Source of the DNA: an uncultured Eubacteriales bacterium
GTDB lineage: Bacteria > Bacillota > Clostridia > Oscillospirales > CAG-272
Direction: 5' to 3'
DNA length: 10,670 nucleotides
NCBI GenBank assembly: GCA_902462015.1
Contig: CABPZV010000067.1
Location: forward strand, 1-10,670
A model generated the notes under the pieces. The model was not told where the DNA came from, did no database searches, and saw nothing but the letters and a program-made list of their open reading frames with translations. Of this stretch, positions 1 through 6,617 are shown piece by piece; position 1 is the first letter of the stretch; each line of letters begins with the position of its first letter. The translations under genes and the position numbers were made by a program.

Positions 1-206
1 TAGTTTTTTGAAATATTATTAAAAAAGTGCGGACAAAAAACATGCAAAGCTCTGTCTGTTATTTTATCTGTTCCGAAAATGAAATACTGTACACAAAAAA
101 ATGAAACAGCATAAAAGAAAAAGTGCTCTCCGAAGGAGATTAAGCAAGAAAAACAAAGGTTTTAAATTGCTAAATTAAAAAAATCAAAATAATTCAGCTA
201 ATTATC

Positions 207-235
207 TTGACAAAAACACCTATTAATGATATAAT
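207..235 (+). promoter_or_regulatory. Sigma-A promoter of rplM-rpsI
   Basis: The -35 box is TTGACA at 207-212 and the -10 box is TATAAT at 230-235. Both match the consensus perfectly and are 17 bases apart. A TG at 227-228 makes an extended -10. Transcription should begin near 242, giving a leader of only about 38 bases before the rplM ATG at 280. The quality of the boxes fits a highly expressed ribosomal protein operon. Confidence 0.9.
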
Positions 236-279
236 GCTCAAGTATGAATGCATGAAAATATTTTATGGAGGAAATCAGC

Positions 280-708
280 ATGTCCACTTATATGGCGAAA
301 AAAGAAACACTCGAACGCAAGTGGTATATTCTCGACGCTGCAAATAAGCCGCTCGGCAGAACAGCTGCTTCAGCTGCTACAATTCTCAGAGGCAAGCATC
401 GTCCTGAGTTCACACCTCATGTTGACTGCGGCGAGTTTGTTATTATTGTAAATTGTGACAAGGCAGTTCTTACAGGCAACAAAATCAATCAGAAATTATA
501 TCGCACACATTCCGGTTACATCGGGGGTCTTAAAGAAACCTCATACAAAAAGCTTATGGCTGAACGCCCTGAGTTTGCTATGAAAATTGCAGTCAAGGGA
601 ATGCTTCCTAAGAACAGCATCGGTGATAAGAGCCTCACACGTCTGCGCGTTTACCGCGGAAACGAACATGGCCAGCAGGCACAGAAGCCTGTACCGTATG
701 AAGTTTGA
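280..708 (+). CDS. rplM: 50S ribosomal protein L13
   Basis: This is the large-subunit ribosomal protein L13, which binds 23S rRNA early in 50S assembly. I place the start at the ATG at 280 because GGAGG lies at 267-271, eight bases upstream; an ATG at 265 overlaps that ribosome binding site and is unlikely. The product is then 142 residues, the usual family length, beginning MSTYMAKKETLERKW. Family hallmarks are visible: a KHRPEFTPHVDCGEFVI block near residues 39-55, the LTGNK segment, and the C-terminal MLPKNSIG and RVYRGNEHGQQAQKP blocks. It ends in TGA, and rpsI starts 31 bases later, the standard L13-S9 operon. Identification is certain. Confidence 0.97.
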   Translation: MSTYMAKKETLERKWYILDAANKPLGRTAASAATILRGKHRPEFTPHVDCGEFVIIVNCDKAVLTGNKINQKLYRTHSGYIGGLKETSYKKLMAERPEFAMKIAVKGMLPKNSIGDKSLTRLRVYRGNEHGQQAQKPVPYEV

Positions 709-739
709 ACATAATTTTTAAGAAAGGAAGAATTTAAAA

Positions 740-1150
740 ATGGCAGTATCATATGCAAGCGAGAAGCCTTATTTCTACGGAACAGGCAGAAGAAAAAAAT
801 CTGTTGCGAGAGTTCGCATAGTTCCTGGAACAGGCGTTATAACAATCAATAAACGCTCTATCGATGACTATTTTGGTCTTGAAACACTCAAGCTTATCGT
901 CAATCAGCCCTTTGAAGTTACAGAAACCATCGGAAAGTTCGACATTATCTGCACCGTTCGCGGCGGCGGTATATCCGGTCAGGCCGGCGCTATCCGTCAC
1001 GGACTTGCACGCGCTTTGCTTCAGGCAGATGAAACGTATCGTCCTGTTCTCAAAAAAGCAGGATTCCTTACTCGTGACCCTCGTATGAAGGAAAGAAAGA
1101 AATACGGTCTCAAGGCTGCACGCCGTGCGCCTCAGTTCTCAAAGCGCTGA
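740..1150 (+). CDS. rpsI: 30S ribosomal protein S9
   Basis: This is small-subunit protein S9, whose C-terminal tail reaches the P site and contacts the tRNA anticodon stem-loop. The ATG at 740 is preceded by AAAGGAAG at 723-730, nine bases away. The product has 136 residues, slightly longer than the usual ~130 because of a short N-terminal extension (MAVSYASEK) before the conserved YGTGRRKKSVARVR block. The RGGGISGQAGAIRHGLARAL segment (about residues 74-93) and the terminal PQFSKR, with its conserved SKR ending, are intact. It is cotranscribed with rplM from the promoter at 207-235 and followed by a strong terminator about 70 bases downstream. Confidence 0.97.
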   Translation: MAVSYASEKPYFYGTGRRKKSVARVRIVPGTGVITINKRSIDDYFGLETLKLIVNQPFEVTETIGKFDIICTVRGGGISGQAGAIRHGLARALLQADETYRPVLKKAGFLTRDPRMKERKKYGLKAARRAPQFSKR

Positions 1151-1220
1151 CCGAATTTGCAATTTATATTCGTCTTATTTCGAATTCATCAAAAGTATTT
1201 GGCAGAATTTTAATACCGGA

Positions 1221-1263
1221 GTGCCCCGAAAAGGAATTTTCCTTTTCGGGGCACTTTATTTTC
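1221..1263 (+). terminator. Intrinsic terminator of rplM-rpsI
   Basis: A perfect inverted repeat pairs 1221-1236 with 1239-1254 (GTGCCCCGAAAAGGAA and its complement); sterically this leaves about a 14-bp stem with a small AT loop. It is followed by TTTATTTTCC, a usable U-rich tail on the + strand. On the - strand the same hairpin is followed by TCCGG with no T run, so it is a weaker stop for the convergent genes. Confidence 0.9.
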
Positions 1264-1315
1264 CTGTACTATTTAAGTAAATGCAAAAATCCTGAATTGT
1301 CAGTGAAAAATTCTA

Positions 1316-1816
1316 TTATTTCTTTGCAACCGGAACATAAAGATAAAATAATTTATTTTCAAAAATTTCCGGCAAATTCGGTTTATAGTGTCCGTAATAT
1401 TCAACAATCGGAATGGTATCATCACTTGGCTTATATCCAAAATGCGGTGCTATAAGGTCATAAATCCATTCATATGGCGGAATTCCTCCATACCACATCT
1501 CTTTGCCAAGCGCTTCAGCAGTTTCAAAACAAATTTGAATACGCATAAACTGTGCAGACGGAATCTTCAGGATGTCAAAGCAGTCTGCCTGATCATCGGT
1601 TTTAACCATCTCTCCAAAAAATACGCCATTAGGACGTTCTGCCGAGAGATAGTTCACACTTATACAGCAATCTCTTACAGGCTTATATTTGCCATTAATC
1701 TTTTCACAGTCCAAGCTCCTGTAAGCAGCCAATATTTCATCAACGTCCGGTTCTTCAGTATTATTCACAGCATATCCGATTTTCCCGCACCAAATTGTTT
1801 CCTGCCAATCTACCAA
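1316..1816 (-). CDS. GyrI-like small-molecule-binding domain protein, 5' end cut off by an in-frame TAG
   Basis: This resembles the GyrI-like / AraC effector-binding domain (SHS2-type fold), found in MDR regulators, in GyrI and in stand-alone proteins that bind or hydrolyse small toxic molecules. The visible 166 residues run from WCGKIGYAVNNTEEPDVD (about 9-26) to the family-typical end: PPYEWIYDLIAPHFGYKP (113-130), then IVEYYGHY and FYLYVPV. No helix-turn-helix is present, so it is not a regulator by itself. The only start in the intact frame is a TTG at 1816, directly after a TAG at 1817-1819; GGAG lies 11 bases before that TTG, so restart is possible. A better start, ATG at 1882 with GAGG seven bases upstream, is in the same frame but upstream of the TAG. 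It follows the ABC exporter genes closely, suggesting a joint role in drug resistance. Family call fairly sure; functionality uncertain. Confidence 0.7.
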   Translation of the reverse strand: MVDWQETIWCGKIGYAVNNTEEPDVDEILAAYRSLDCEKINGKYKPVRDCCISVNYLSAERPNGVFFGEMVKTDDQADCFDILKIPSAQFMRIQICFETAEALGKEMWYGGIPPYEWIYDLIAPHFGYKPSDDTIPIVEYYGHYKPNLPEIFENKLFYLYVPVAKK

Positions 1817-1882
1817 CTAAATTTTTGCTCCGTTATAATTAAAAGCTTTAAGAATGTTTTCATGTGAATGATATAATGTCAT
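1817..1882 (-). pseudogene. 5' segment of the GyrI-like gene ending in a premature TAG
   Basis: An ATG at 1882, with AGAGGTGG just upstream (AGGTGG at 1887-1892), opens a 21-codon frame (MTLYHSHENILKAFNYNGAKI) that stops at TAG 1817-1819 and is exactly in frame with the GyrI-like sequence continuing from 1816. Joined, the two give a 188-codon gene, a plausible full length. The TAG falls where the first beta strand of the domain would be (GAKI, stop, LVDWQETIW). A CAG-to-TAG transition would explain it. I infer a nonsense mutation; restart at the adjacent TTG is the main alternative. Confidence 0.6.
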
Positions 1883-1909
1883 TTTTCCACCTCTTATATT
1901 AACTAACGT

Positions 1910-3679
1910 CTAAGCTTCCGTGCTTTCAAATTGACTGTTATAGAGCGATGCATAAAACCCCCCTCTCTGCATCAGCTCATTATGGCTTCCCTGTTCTTCT
2001 ATATGGCCGTCTCGCATAACGAGTATAACATCTGCCTCCCGAATCGTAGACAGACGATGTGCAACAATAAAGCTTGTTCTTCCGCGCATCATTTCTGCAA
2101 AAGCCGACTGTATTTTTATTTCCGTACGCGTATCGATTGAACTTGTTGCCTCATCGAGTATAAGCATCGGCGGAAGAACCAGCATAACACGGGCAATGCA
2201 AAGGAGCTGCTTCTGTCCCTGAGACAGCGCGTCTCCGCCCTCAGCGATTACCGTATCATACCCGTGCGGCAAACGTTTGATAAAGCTGTGCGCATGAGCC
2301 GCGCGCGCGGCAGCCTCTACTTCATCACGGCTTGCGTCAGGCTTTCCATATGCAATATTTTCGTACACAGTTCCTGACTTAAGCCATGTATCCTGTAAAA
2401 CCATTCCGTAAGACGCGCGGAGAGAAGAACGTGTTACTTCGCGTATATCATGACCCGAAACCGAAATACTTCCGCTGTCCACATCATAAAAACGCATAAG
2501 CAGATTTATAAGCGTAGTCTTTCCGCACCCTGTAGGTCCTACTATTGCTATGCGCTGACCCGGTTTGACATCAAGATTCAATCCTTCTATGAGAGGACGG
2601 CTTTTAATATACCGGAACGACACGTCCGAAAGGCAAACATGTCCGTCGGCAAAAAGCGTTTCCGCATCCTGAGGCTCCGCAATCTCCGAGTCAGCATCTA
2701 TAAGCGAAAAAACACGTGCCGCGCAGGCAAGCGAATTCTGAAGCTCAGTTACAACTCCTGAAATCTCATTAAACGGTTTTGCATACTGACTCGCATAGCT
2801 GAGAAAAACCGAAAGCTGTCCGACAGTAATTCCGCCTCCGACAGCAGACAACGCACCGCATAGCCCTACACCGGCATATACGAGACTATTTATGAATCTT
2901 GTAGACGGATTGGTAAGGCTCGAAAAAAATACCGCTTTGAGGCTTGCGCATCTGAGCTTTTCATTTATGCTGTCAAAATTTGAAAGACTTCTTTTTTCAT
3001 AGCCGAACGACTGAACTACCCTTTGTCCCTCAAGCATCTCATTTATATATGCAGTTTCCTCTCCGCGAAGTATTGTCTGACTCTGAAAATGCTTGTAACT
3101 GCGTCCTGCTATAAAGGCAGCAGCAAAGAGACTGATAGGAGTCAGCACCACGACGACCAATGTAATCGGAATATTTACGCTTAACATAAATACGAGCGTA
3201 CCTATTATTGTTATAAGTCCGGTAAAAAGCTGGGTGAAACCCATAAGCAATCCGTCGGAAAATACCTCGACATCAGCAGTTACCCGACTTACTATATCTC
3301 CGGTCGGATGTGCGTCAAGATACGACAAAGGGAGTGTGTGAATTTTGCAGATAGCTTCGTTCCTCAGATTTTTTGAAACAGAATATGTTATACGATTATT
3401 GATTACGGACAAAAAGTACTGGGAAAGCAAGGTAACTCCCGTTACAATACCGATAGTAACAAGTTTACGGACTACTCCGTCAAAATTCACATTATTTCTG
3501 TATATCATATAGTCAATCGCATCTCCGGTTAAAATCGGTACATACAGCTGAGAAGCTACAGAGACAGCCGCACAGACAATACTGGTTATAACAAGAATAC
3601 GATACGGCGCAATATATTTCAGCACACGACGAAACGTCCGGACATTCTCCCTGCGGCTGATTTTCCTACTTATAGCCAT
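1910..3679 (-). CDS. ABC exporter half-transporter, consensus-site subunit of a heterodimeric multidrug exporter
   Basis: This type IV (ABCB-like) exporter subunit has 589 residues, with a six-helix membrane domain (about 25-310) and a nucleotide-binding domain (about 345-580). Visible motifs are Walker A GPTGCGKT (381-388), Q-loop Q429, signature LSQGQ (485-489, instead of LSGGQ), Walker B MLILDE (505-510) with catalytic E510, and switch H541 in IVAHRLST. The normal Glu and His together with the altered signature mark it as the partner that supplies the working Walker sites, like TM288, BmrD or LmrD. The substrate cannot be read from sequence; lipophilic drugs are typical. The ATG at 3679 has AAAGGA 11 bases upstream. 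It lies 56 bases after the other subunit, so the two are almost certainly cotranscribed. It ends in TAG and the GyrI-like gene starts 27 bases later. Confidence 0.92.
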   Translation of the reverse strand: MAISRKISRRENVRTFRRVLKYIAPYRILVITSIVCAAVSVASQLYVPILTGDAIDYMIYRNNVNFDGVVRKLVTIGIVTGVTLLSQYFLSVINNRITYSVSKNLRNEAICKIHTLPLSYLDAHPTGDIVSRVTADVEVFSDGLLMGFTQLFTGLITIIGTLVFMLSVNIPITLVVVVLTPISLFAAAFIAGRSYKHFQSQTILRGEETAYINEMLEGQRVVQSFGYEKRSLSNFDSINEKLRCASLKAVFFSSLTNPSTRFINSLVYAGVGLCGALSAVGGGITVGQLSVFLSYASQYAKPFNEISGVVTELQNSLACAARVFSLIDADSEIAEPQDAETLFADGHVCLSDVSFRYIKSRPLIEGLNLDVKPGQRIAIVGPTGCGKTTLINLLMRFYDVDSGSISVSGHDIREVTRSSLRASYGMVLQDTWLKSGTVYENIAYGKPDASRDEVEAAARAAHAHSFIKRLPHGYDTVIAEGGDALSQGQKQLLCIARVMLVLPPMLILDEATSSIDTRTEIKIQSAFAEMMRGRTSFIVAHRLSTIREADVILVMRDGHIEEQGSHNELMQRGGFYASLYNSQFESTEA

Positions 3680-3735
3680 ATTATAATCATTCCTTTCTGA
3701 AAAACAAAGATATTTCAGGGTATTTGCCGCTTTTT

Positions 3736-5589
3736 TTAACCGTTTCCGTTTCCAAACTGACTCTCGTATATTTCACGATATACCAGACAAGAGGAAAGAA
3801 GCTCATCGTGTCTGCCAAGTCCTGCAATTTTTCCGTCATCCATTACAATTATCATATCAGCGTGTCTAAGGCTCGATGCGCGCTGAGAAACAATAAAAAT
3901 CGTCGTTTTACCGTGCAGCTCAGAGAGAGAGTGCCTGAGTGCGGCGTCGGTAGCAAAATCCAAAGCGCTTGAGCTGTCATCAAGAATCAAAATATCCGGT
4001 TGTGTAACAAGCGCACGCGCTATAGTAAGTCGCTGTCTCTGTCCGCCGGATAAGTTTCTTCCATTCTGGCTTACGGGAGAATCAAGCCCTCCGGGCTTGC
4101 TGCGTACAAAATCTGCAGCTTTTGCCGTATCCAAAGCACTCCAAAGCTGTTCGTCGGACGCATTCTCTGCGCCAAGCTTAAGATTACTCCGAATGGTGCC
4201 GGAAAAAAGCTGAGCTCGCTGCATAACCATTCCAATACGCCTGCGAAGCTCTTCTTTTGAATATTCGGAAACAGGTTTTCCGAAAACAGAGACAACACCG
4301 GACGTCGCATCGTAAAAACGAGGAATAAGATTAACAAGACTTGTTTTTCCGCTTCCAGTTCCTCCGATTACACCGACAGTATAACCTCGCGGCACGGAAA
4401 AATCGATATCGGTAAGACTTTCCGCTCCTGCTCTGGAATACCTCAGTCCAACACTGCTGAACTGCACAGCAGTATCAGAAGATACCGGCGCTTCGGGAAA
4501 AACAGATTTAACGGAAGAATCATTCATTCCGAAAGAAACATTCACAGATGGGACGCGCGAATCAGAAGAAACAGATACGTCTGAAGATACAGAACCGGCA
4601 GAAAAAGCAGATTCATCGAAACGGGTATCAGCCGGAAAACTCATCTCAGGATTAACCTCAAGCACCGCCTGCACACGTCCGGCACAGGCAACGGCCTTTG
4701 TCACCTGCACAATCAGGTTTGCAAGCTTAACAAGCTCAACAAGAATCTGACTCATATAATTTATAAGGGCAATAACGTCGCCAGTCTTAAGAATTCCGGA
4801 ATTTACCTGCACAGCTCCGGTATTAAGAATTACAATCACCGCAAGATTAACTACAAGATAGGTCATCGGATTCATTAGCGAAGAAATTCTGCCAACACGC
4901 AGCTGCCCTGAAGCAAGTCTCAAATTTGCTTCCTCAAACCGCTCGGTTTCATCCTTCTCCCTGCCGAAAGCACGGACAACACGAACGCCCTGAAGGTTTT
5001 CGCGGGTTACGCCCAGAACCGTATCAAGCCGTCCCTGAACTTTTTTATACATCGGACCTGTTACAAGCATGATTCCAAAAACAATCAAAGCGAGAACAGG
5101 AATCGAAACCGCAAAAATCATAGCTGAACGAAAATTTATTGTAAACGCCATAATCATAGCGCCAAAAACTACAAAAGGACTGCGAAGAAAGAGTCGCAGA
5201 AAAAGATTGATTCCACTCTGTACCTGATTTATGTCGCTCGTCATTCTTGTAATCAAAGTTTCGGTTCCAAGCCCATCTACTTCGGAAAAGCCAAGAGTTT
5301 GTATATGTGCAAAAAGAGAATGACGCAGTTCTGACGCACAGCCTACTGCAACTTTAGCAGCAAAATATTGAGCAATGATACTGCATACGAGACCTATAAC
5401 GGCGAGAAGCACAAGCAGGCCGCAGCGGCTGTAAACGTATTGCTTATCTTCAGTCATAATTCCAACATTGATAATATCGGCTACTACAAGCGGAACAAAC
5501 AGATCGAAAAGTGCCTCGATCATTTTAAAAAGCGGAGCGAGCATGCTCTCTTTTCTATATTTTTTTAAATGTTCAAACAACTCCTTCAA
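3736..5589 (-). CDS. ABC exporter half-transporter, degenerate-site subunit of a heterodimeric multidrug exporter
   Basis: This membrane-domain plus ATPase subunit resembles TM287, BmrC and LmrC. I choose the TTG at 5589: AGGGAG at 5599-5604 sits nine bases upstream, and the protein then begins MKELFEHLKKYRKESMLAPL, the usual family start; an in-frame ATG at 5616 has no ribosome binding site. Length is then 617. Motifs in that numbering are Walker A GGTGSGKT (409-416), Q457, intact signature LSGGQ (513-517), Walker B ILILDD (533-538) with D538 where the catalytic Glu should be, and Q569 in VSQRASS replacing the switch His. The two substitutions make one ATP site non-hydrolytic, matching the altered signature of the downstream subunit. 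About 60 unusual serine-rich residues (roughly 317-372, with VSSD three times) lengthen the link between membrane and ATPase domains. Confidence 0.92.
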   Translation of the reverse strand: MKELFEHLKKYRKESMLAPLFKMIEALFDLFVPLVVADIINVGIMTEDKQYVYSRCGLLVLLAVIGLVCSIIAQYFAAKVAVGCASELRHSLFAHIQTLGFSEVDGLGTETLITRMTSDINQVQSGINLFLRLFLRSPFVVFGAMIMAFTINFRSAMIFAVSIPVLALIVFGIMLVTGPMYKKVQGRLDTVLGVTRENLQGVRVVRAFGREKDETERFEEANLRLASGQLRVGRISSLMNPMTYLVVNLAVIVILNTGAVQVNSGILKTGDVIALINYMSQILVELVKLANLIVQVTKAVACAGRVQAVLEVNPEMSFPADTRFDESAFSAGSVSSDVSVSSDSRVPSVNVSFGMNDSSVKSVFPEAPVSSDTAVQFSSVGLRYSRAGAESLTDIDFSVPRGYTVGVIGGTGSGKTSLVNLIPRFYDATSGVVSVFGKPVSEYSKEELRRRIGMVMQRAQLFSGTIRSNLKLGAENASDEQLWSALDTAKAADFVRSKPGGLDSPVSQNGRNLSGGQRQRLTIARALVTQPDILILDDSSSALDFATDAALRHSLSELHGKTTIFIVSQRASSLRHADMIIVMDDGKIAGLGRHDELLSSCLVYREIYESQFGNGNG

Positions 5590-5648
5590 AATACAGTACT
5601 CCCTATAAAAATTCATCTATATTTATTCATGCACAGCGACCATCATAT

Positions 5649-5665
5649 GTATATACCTCATATAC
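5649..5665 (-). promoter_or_regulatory. Candidate operator upstream of the ABC exporter operon
   Basis: A perfect inverted repeat, GTATAT-(5 bases)-ATATAC, lies 60 bases upstream of the TTG start of the first ABC gene. On the - strand a weak -35-like TTGATT (about 5683-5688) lies 17-18 bases before the repeat's first half, so the repeat would cover the -10 region. Exporter operons of this kind are often controlled by MarR- or PadR-type repressors binding such palindromes, but no such regulator gene is in this window. AT-rich short palindromes can occur by chance. Confidence 0.3.
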
Positions 5666-5761
5666 TTATTATGCGGCATTTTTAATCAAAAAATTTGTTC
5701 ATTAAGAGCAAAACACATTTAAATACATACAGCCGTCTCGACAATAAACGTAAGATAACAC

Positions 5762-5790
5762 AAAAAGAGTCTGCAAAAAAAGATGCAGAC
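5762..5790 (-). terminator. Terminator after the cysteine-rich membrane protein gene
   Basis: Seven-base arms GTCTGCA (5769-5775) and TGCAGAC (5784-5790) enclose an eight-base loop. On the - strand the stem is followed by TCTTTTTG, a U-rich tail. It lies about 70 bases past the stop codon at 5862-5864 and separates that gene from the ABC operon. Confidence 0.65.
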
Positions 5791-5861
5791 CAGTATTAAC
5801 TTTTCTCAGACCATCTGTTAATATCTCAACAAAAAACACAGACATCAAATCAAGCCCGTAC

Positions 5862-6458
5862 CTATTTGATTCTTTCAAAGTCATCACATACAAATGCATC
5901 AAAAGATCCCTCTCCGTGAATCTGACAATTATATTTCATCTTTGAACTGTCGGATGCAGACAGACAGCTGACACAATCCTTACAGGAACAGTGGTCACCG
6001 CTTTCTTTTAACGCGCACTTTTTATAATCATCTTTAAGACCAAAATATTCGCTCGCGATTTTGTCCGGTATCGCATCAAAATCGTTTCTCCATCTTCGGC
6101 GCTGCCTTTTACGCAATAAAATCATAACCACACCGATAACCGCTGTAAAACCAACTGAAGCCGGAATAACGGCAATACCAATATTCAAAGTTTCTGCAAT
6201 AAGCGAGCTGTAATATGATTGCCATTCCGGAGAAACTGTCTGAGCTCCGCTCCCGTCTGAATAGTATCTGTCAGAGTTCGGCTGCTGAATTTTACTGTTT
6301 GCAGCCGCAACCGTAAACCAAACGGAAAATACTAATGCAAAGACAATTATAACAACCGTTACAATAACAGGCACGGCAAAGCCCTTCGGATTATGAAGCA
6401 AAACCGGATAATCTTCCTCGATTTTCCGCATACGTGAACTTATCTGCTTTCTGTTCAT
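5862..6458 (-). CDS. Two-helix membrane protein with cysteine-rich C-terminal tail, function unknown
   Basis: I do not recognise a named family. The 198-residue protein has a charged N-terminus, a first membrane helix at about 28-52, a polar 40-residue segment rich in Ser, Tyr and Gly, a second helix at about 92-116, then a very basic stretch (RKRQRRRWR, 117-124) and a soluble tail. By the positive-inside rule both ends should be cytoplasmic. The tail has seven cysteines: C148, C157, C159, C162, C165, C178 and C191. The spacing HCSCKDCVSC and the end CQIHG...FVCDDFE suggest metal binding; a CDDFE-type ending recurs in small cysteine-rich proteins of Firmicutes. GAGGAG lies about 10 bases before the ATG. 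The gene has its own promoter (6521-6549) and terminator, so it appears to be a single-gene unit. It ends in TAG. Confidence 0.75.
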   Translation of the reverse strand: MNRKQISSRMRKIEEDYPVLLHNPKGFAVPVIVTVVIIVFALVFSVWFTVAAANSKIQQPNSDRYYSDGSGAQTVSPEWQSYYSSLIAETLNIGIAVIPASVGFTAVIGVVMILLRKRQRRRWRNDFDAIPDKIASEYFGLKDDYKKCALKESGDHCSCKDCVSCLSASDSSKMKYNCQIHGEGSFDAFVCDDFERIK

Positions 6459-6520
6459 AGAAAATCATTCTCCTCAAAAAAGCTGACAAATATATTAGTT
6501 AAAAAACTCTTCTTCTTTTG

Positions 6521-6549
6521 ATATTACCATACTTTCACGATTTTTGCAA
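6521..6549 (-). promoter_or_regulatory. Sigma-A promoter of the cysteine-rich membrane protein gene
   Basis: On the - strand, TTGCAA (6544-6549) and TAATAT (6521-6526) are 17 bases apart, and TGG directly before the -10 makes it an extended -10 promoter. Transcription should begin near 6514, about 55 bases before the ATG at 6458. The promoter lies directly after the terminator of the preceding gene, which supports an independent unit. Confidence 0.65.
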
Positions 6550-6554
6550 TAGCT

Positions 6555-6591
6555 GTAAAAAATTCGTTTCTCCAATTTTGAAGAAACGAAT
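6555..6591 (-). terminator. Intrinsic terminator of the YgjV-family gene
   Basis: Ten-base arms, ATTCGTTTCT (6562-6571) and AGAAACGAAT (6582-6591), form a perfect stem with a ten-base loop. On the - strand the stem ends in a run of T residues (TTTTTTACAG). It begins 26 bases past the TAG stop of the YgjV-family gene, which also indicates that this TAG is a genuine stop. Confidence 0.8.
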
Positions 6592-6617
6592 AATTTTCTT
6601 TTATGACAACTGTAAAT

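Noticed and set aside
127..139. Small hairpin TCTCC-GAA-GGAGA upstream of the rplM promoter as a terminator of a preceding gene.
   Set aside because: The stem is only five base pairs and no T run follows; no coding sequence ending nearby can be supported.
1388..1867. A 159-codon + strand frame opposite the GyrI-like gene.
   Set aside because: It is antisense to a recognisable domain, its translation resembles no family, and it has no convincing ribosome binding site.
1817..1912. Genome-wide recoding of TAG as an amino acid.
   Set aside because: TAG ends the downstream ABC gene, the cysteine-rich protein and the YgjV-family gene at natural C-termini, the last followed closely by a terminator.
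3724..3972. A + strand frame opposite the 3' end of the first ABC gene, one of several antisense frames over the two ABC genes.
   Set aside because: They lie opposite clearly conserved ATPase or membrane segments and their translations look like reverse-strand noise.
5702..5902. A 66-codon frame on the - strand overlapping the end of the cysteine-rich protein gene.
   Set aside because: It overlaps the real gene in another frame, has no ribosome binding site, and spans the terminator at 5762-5790.
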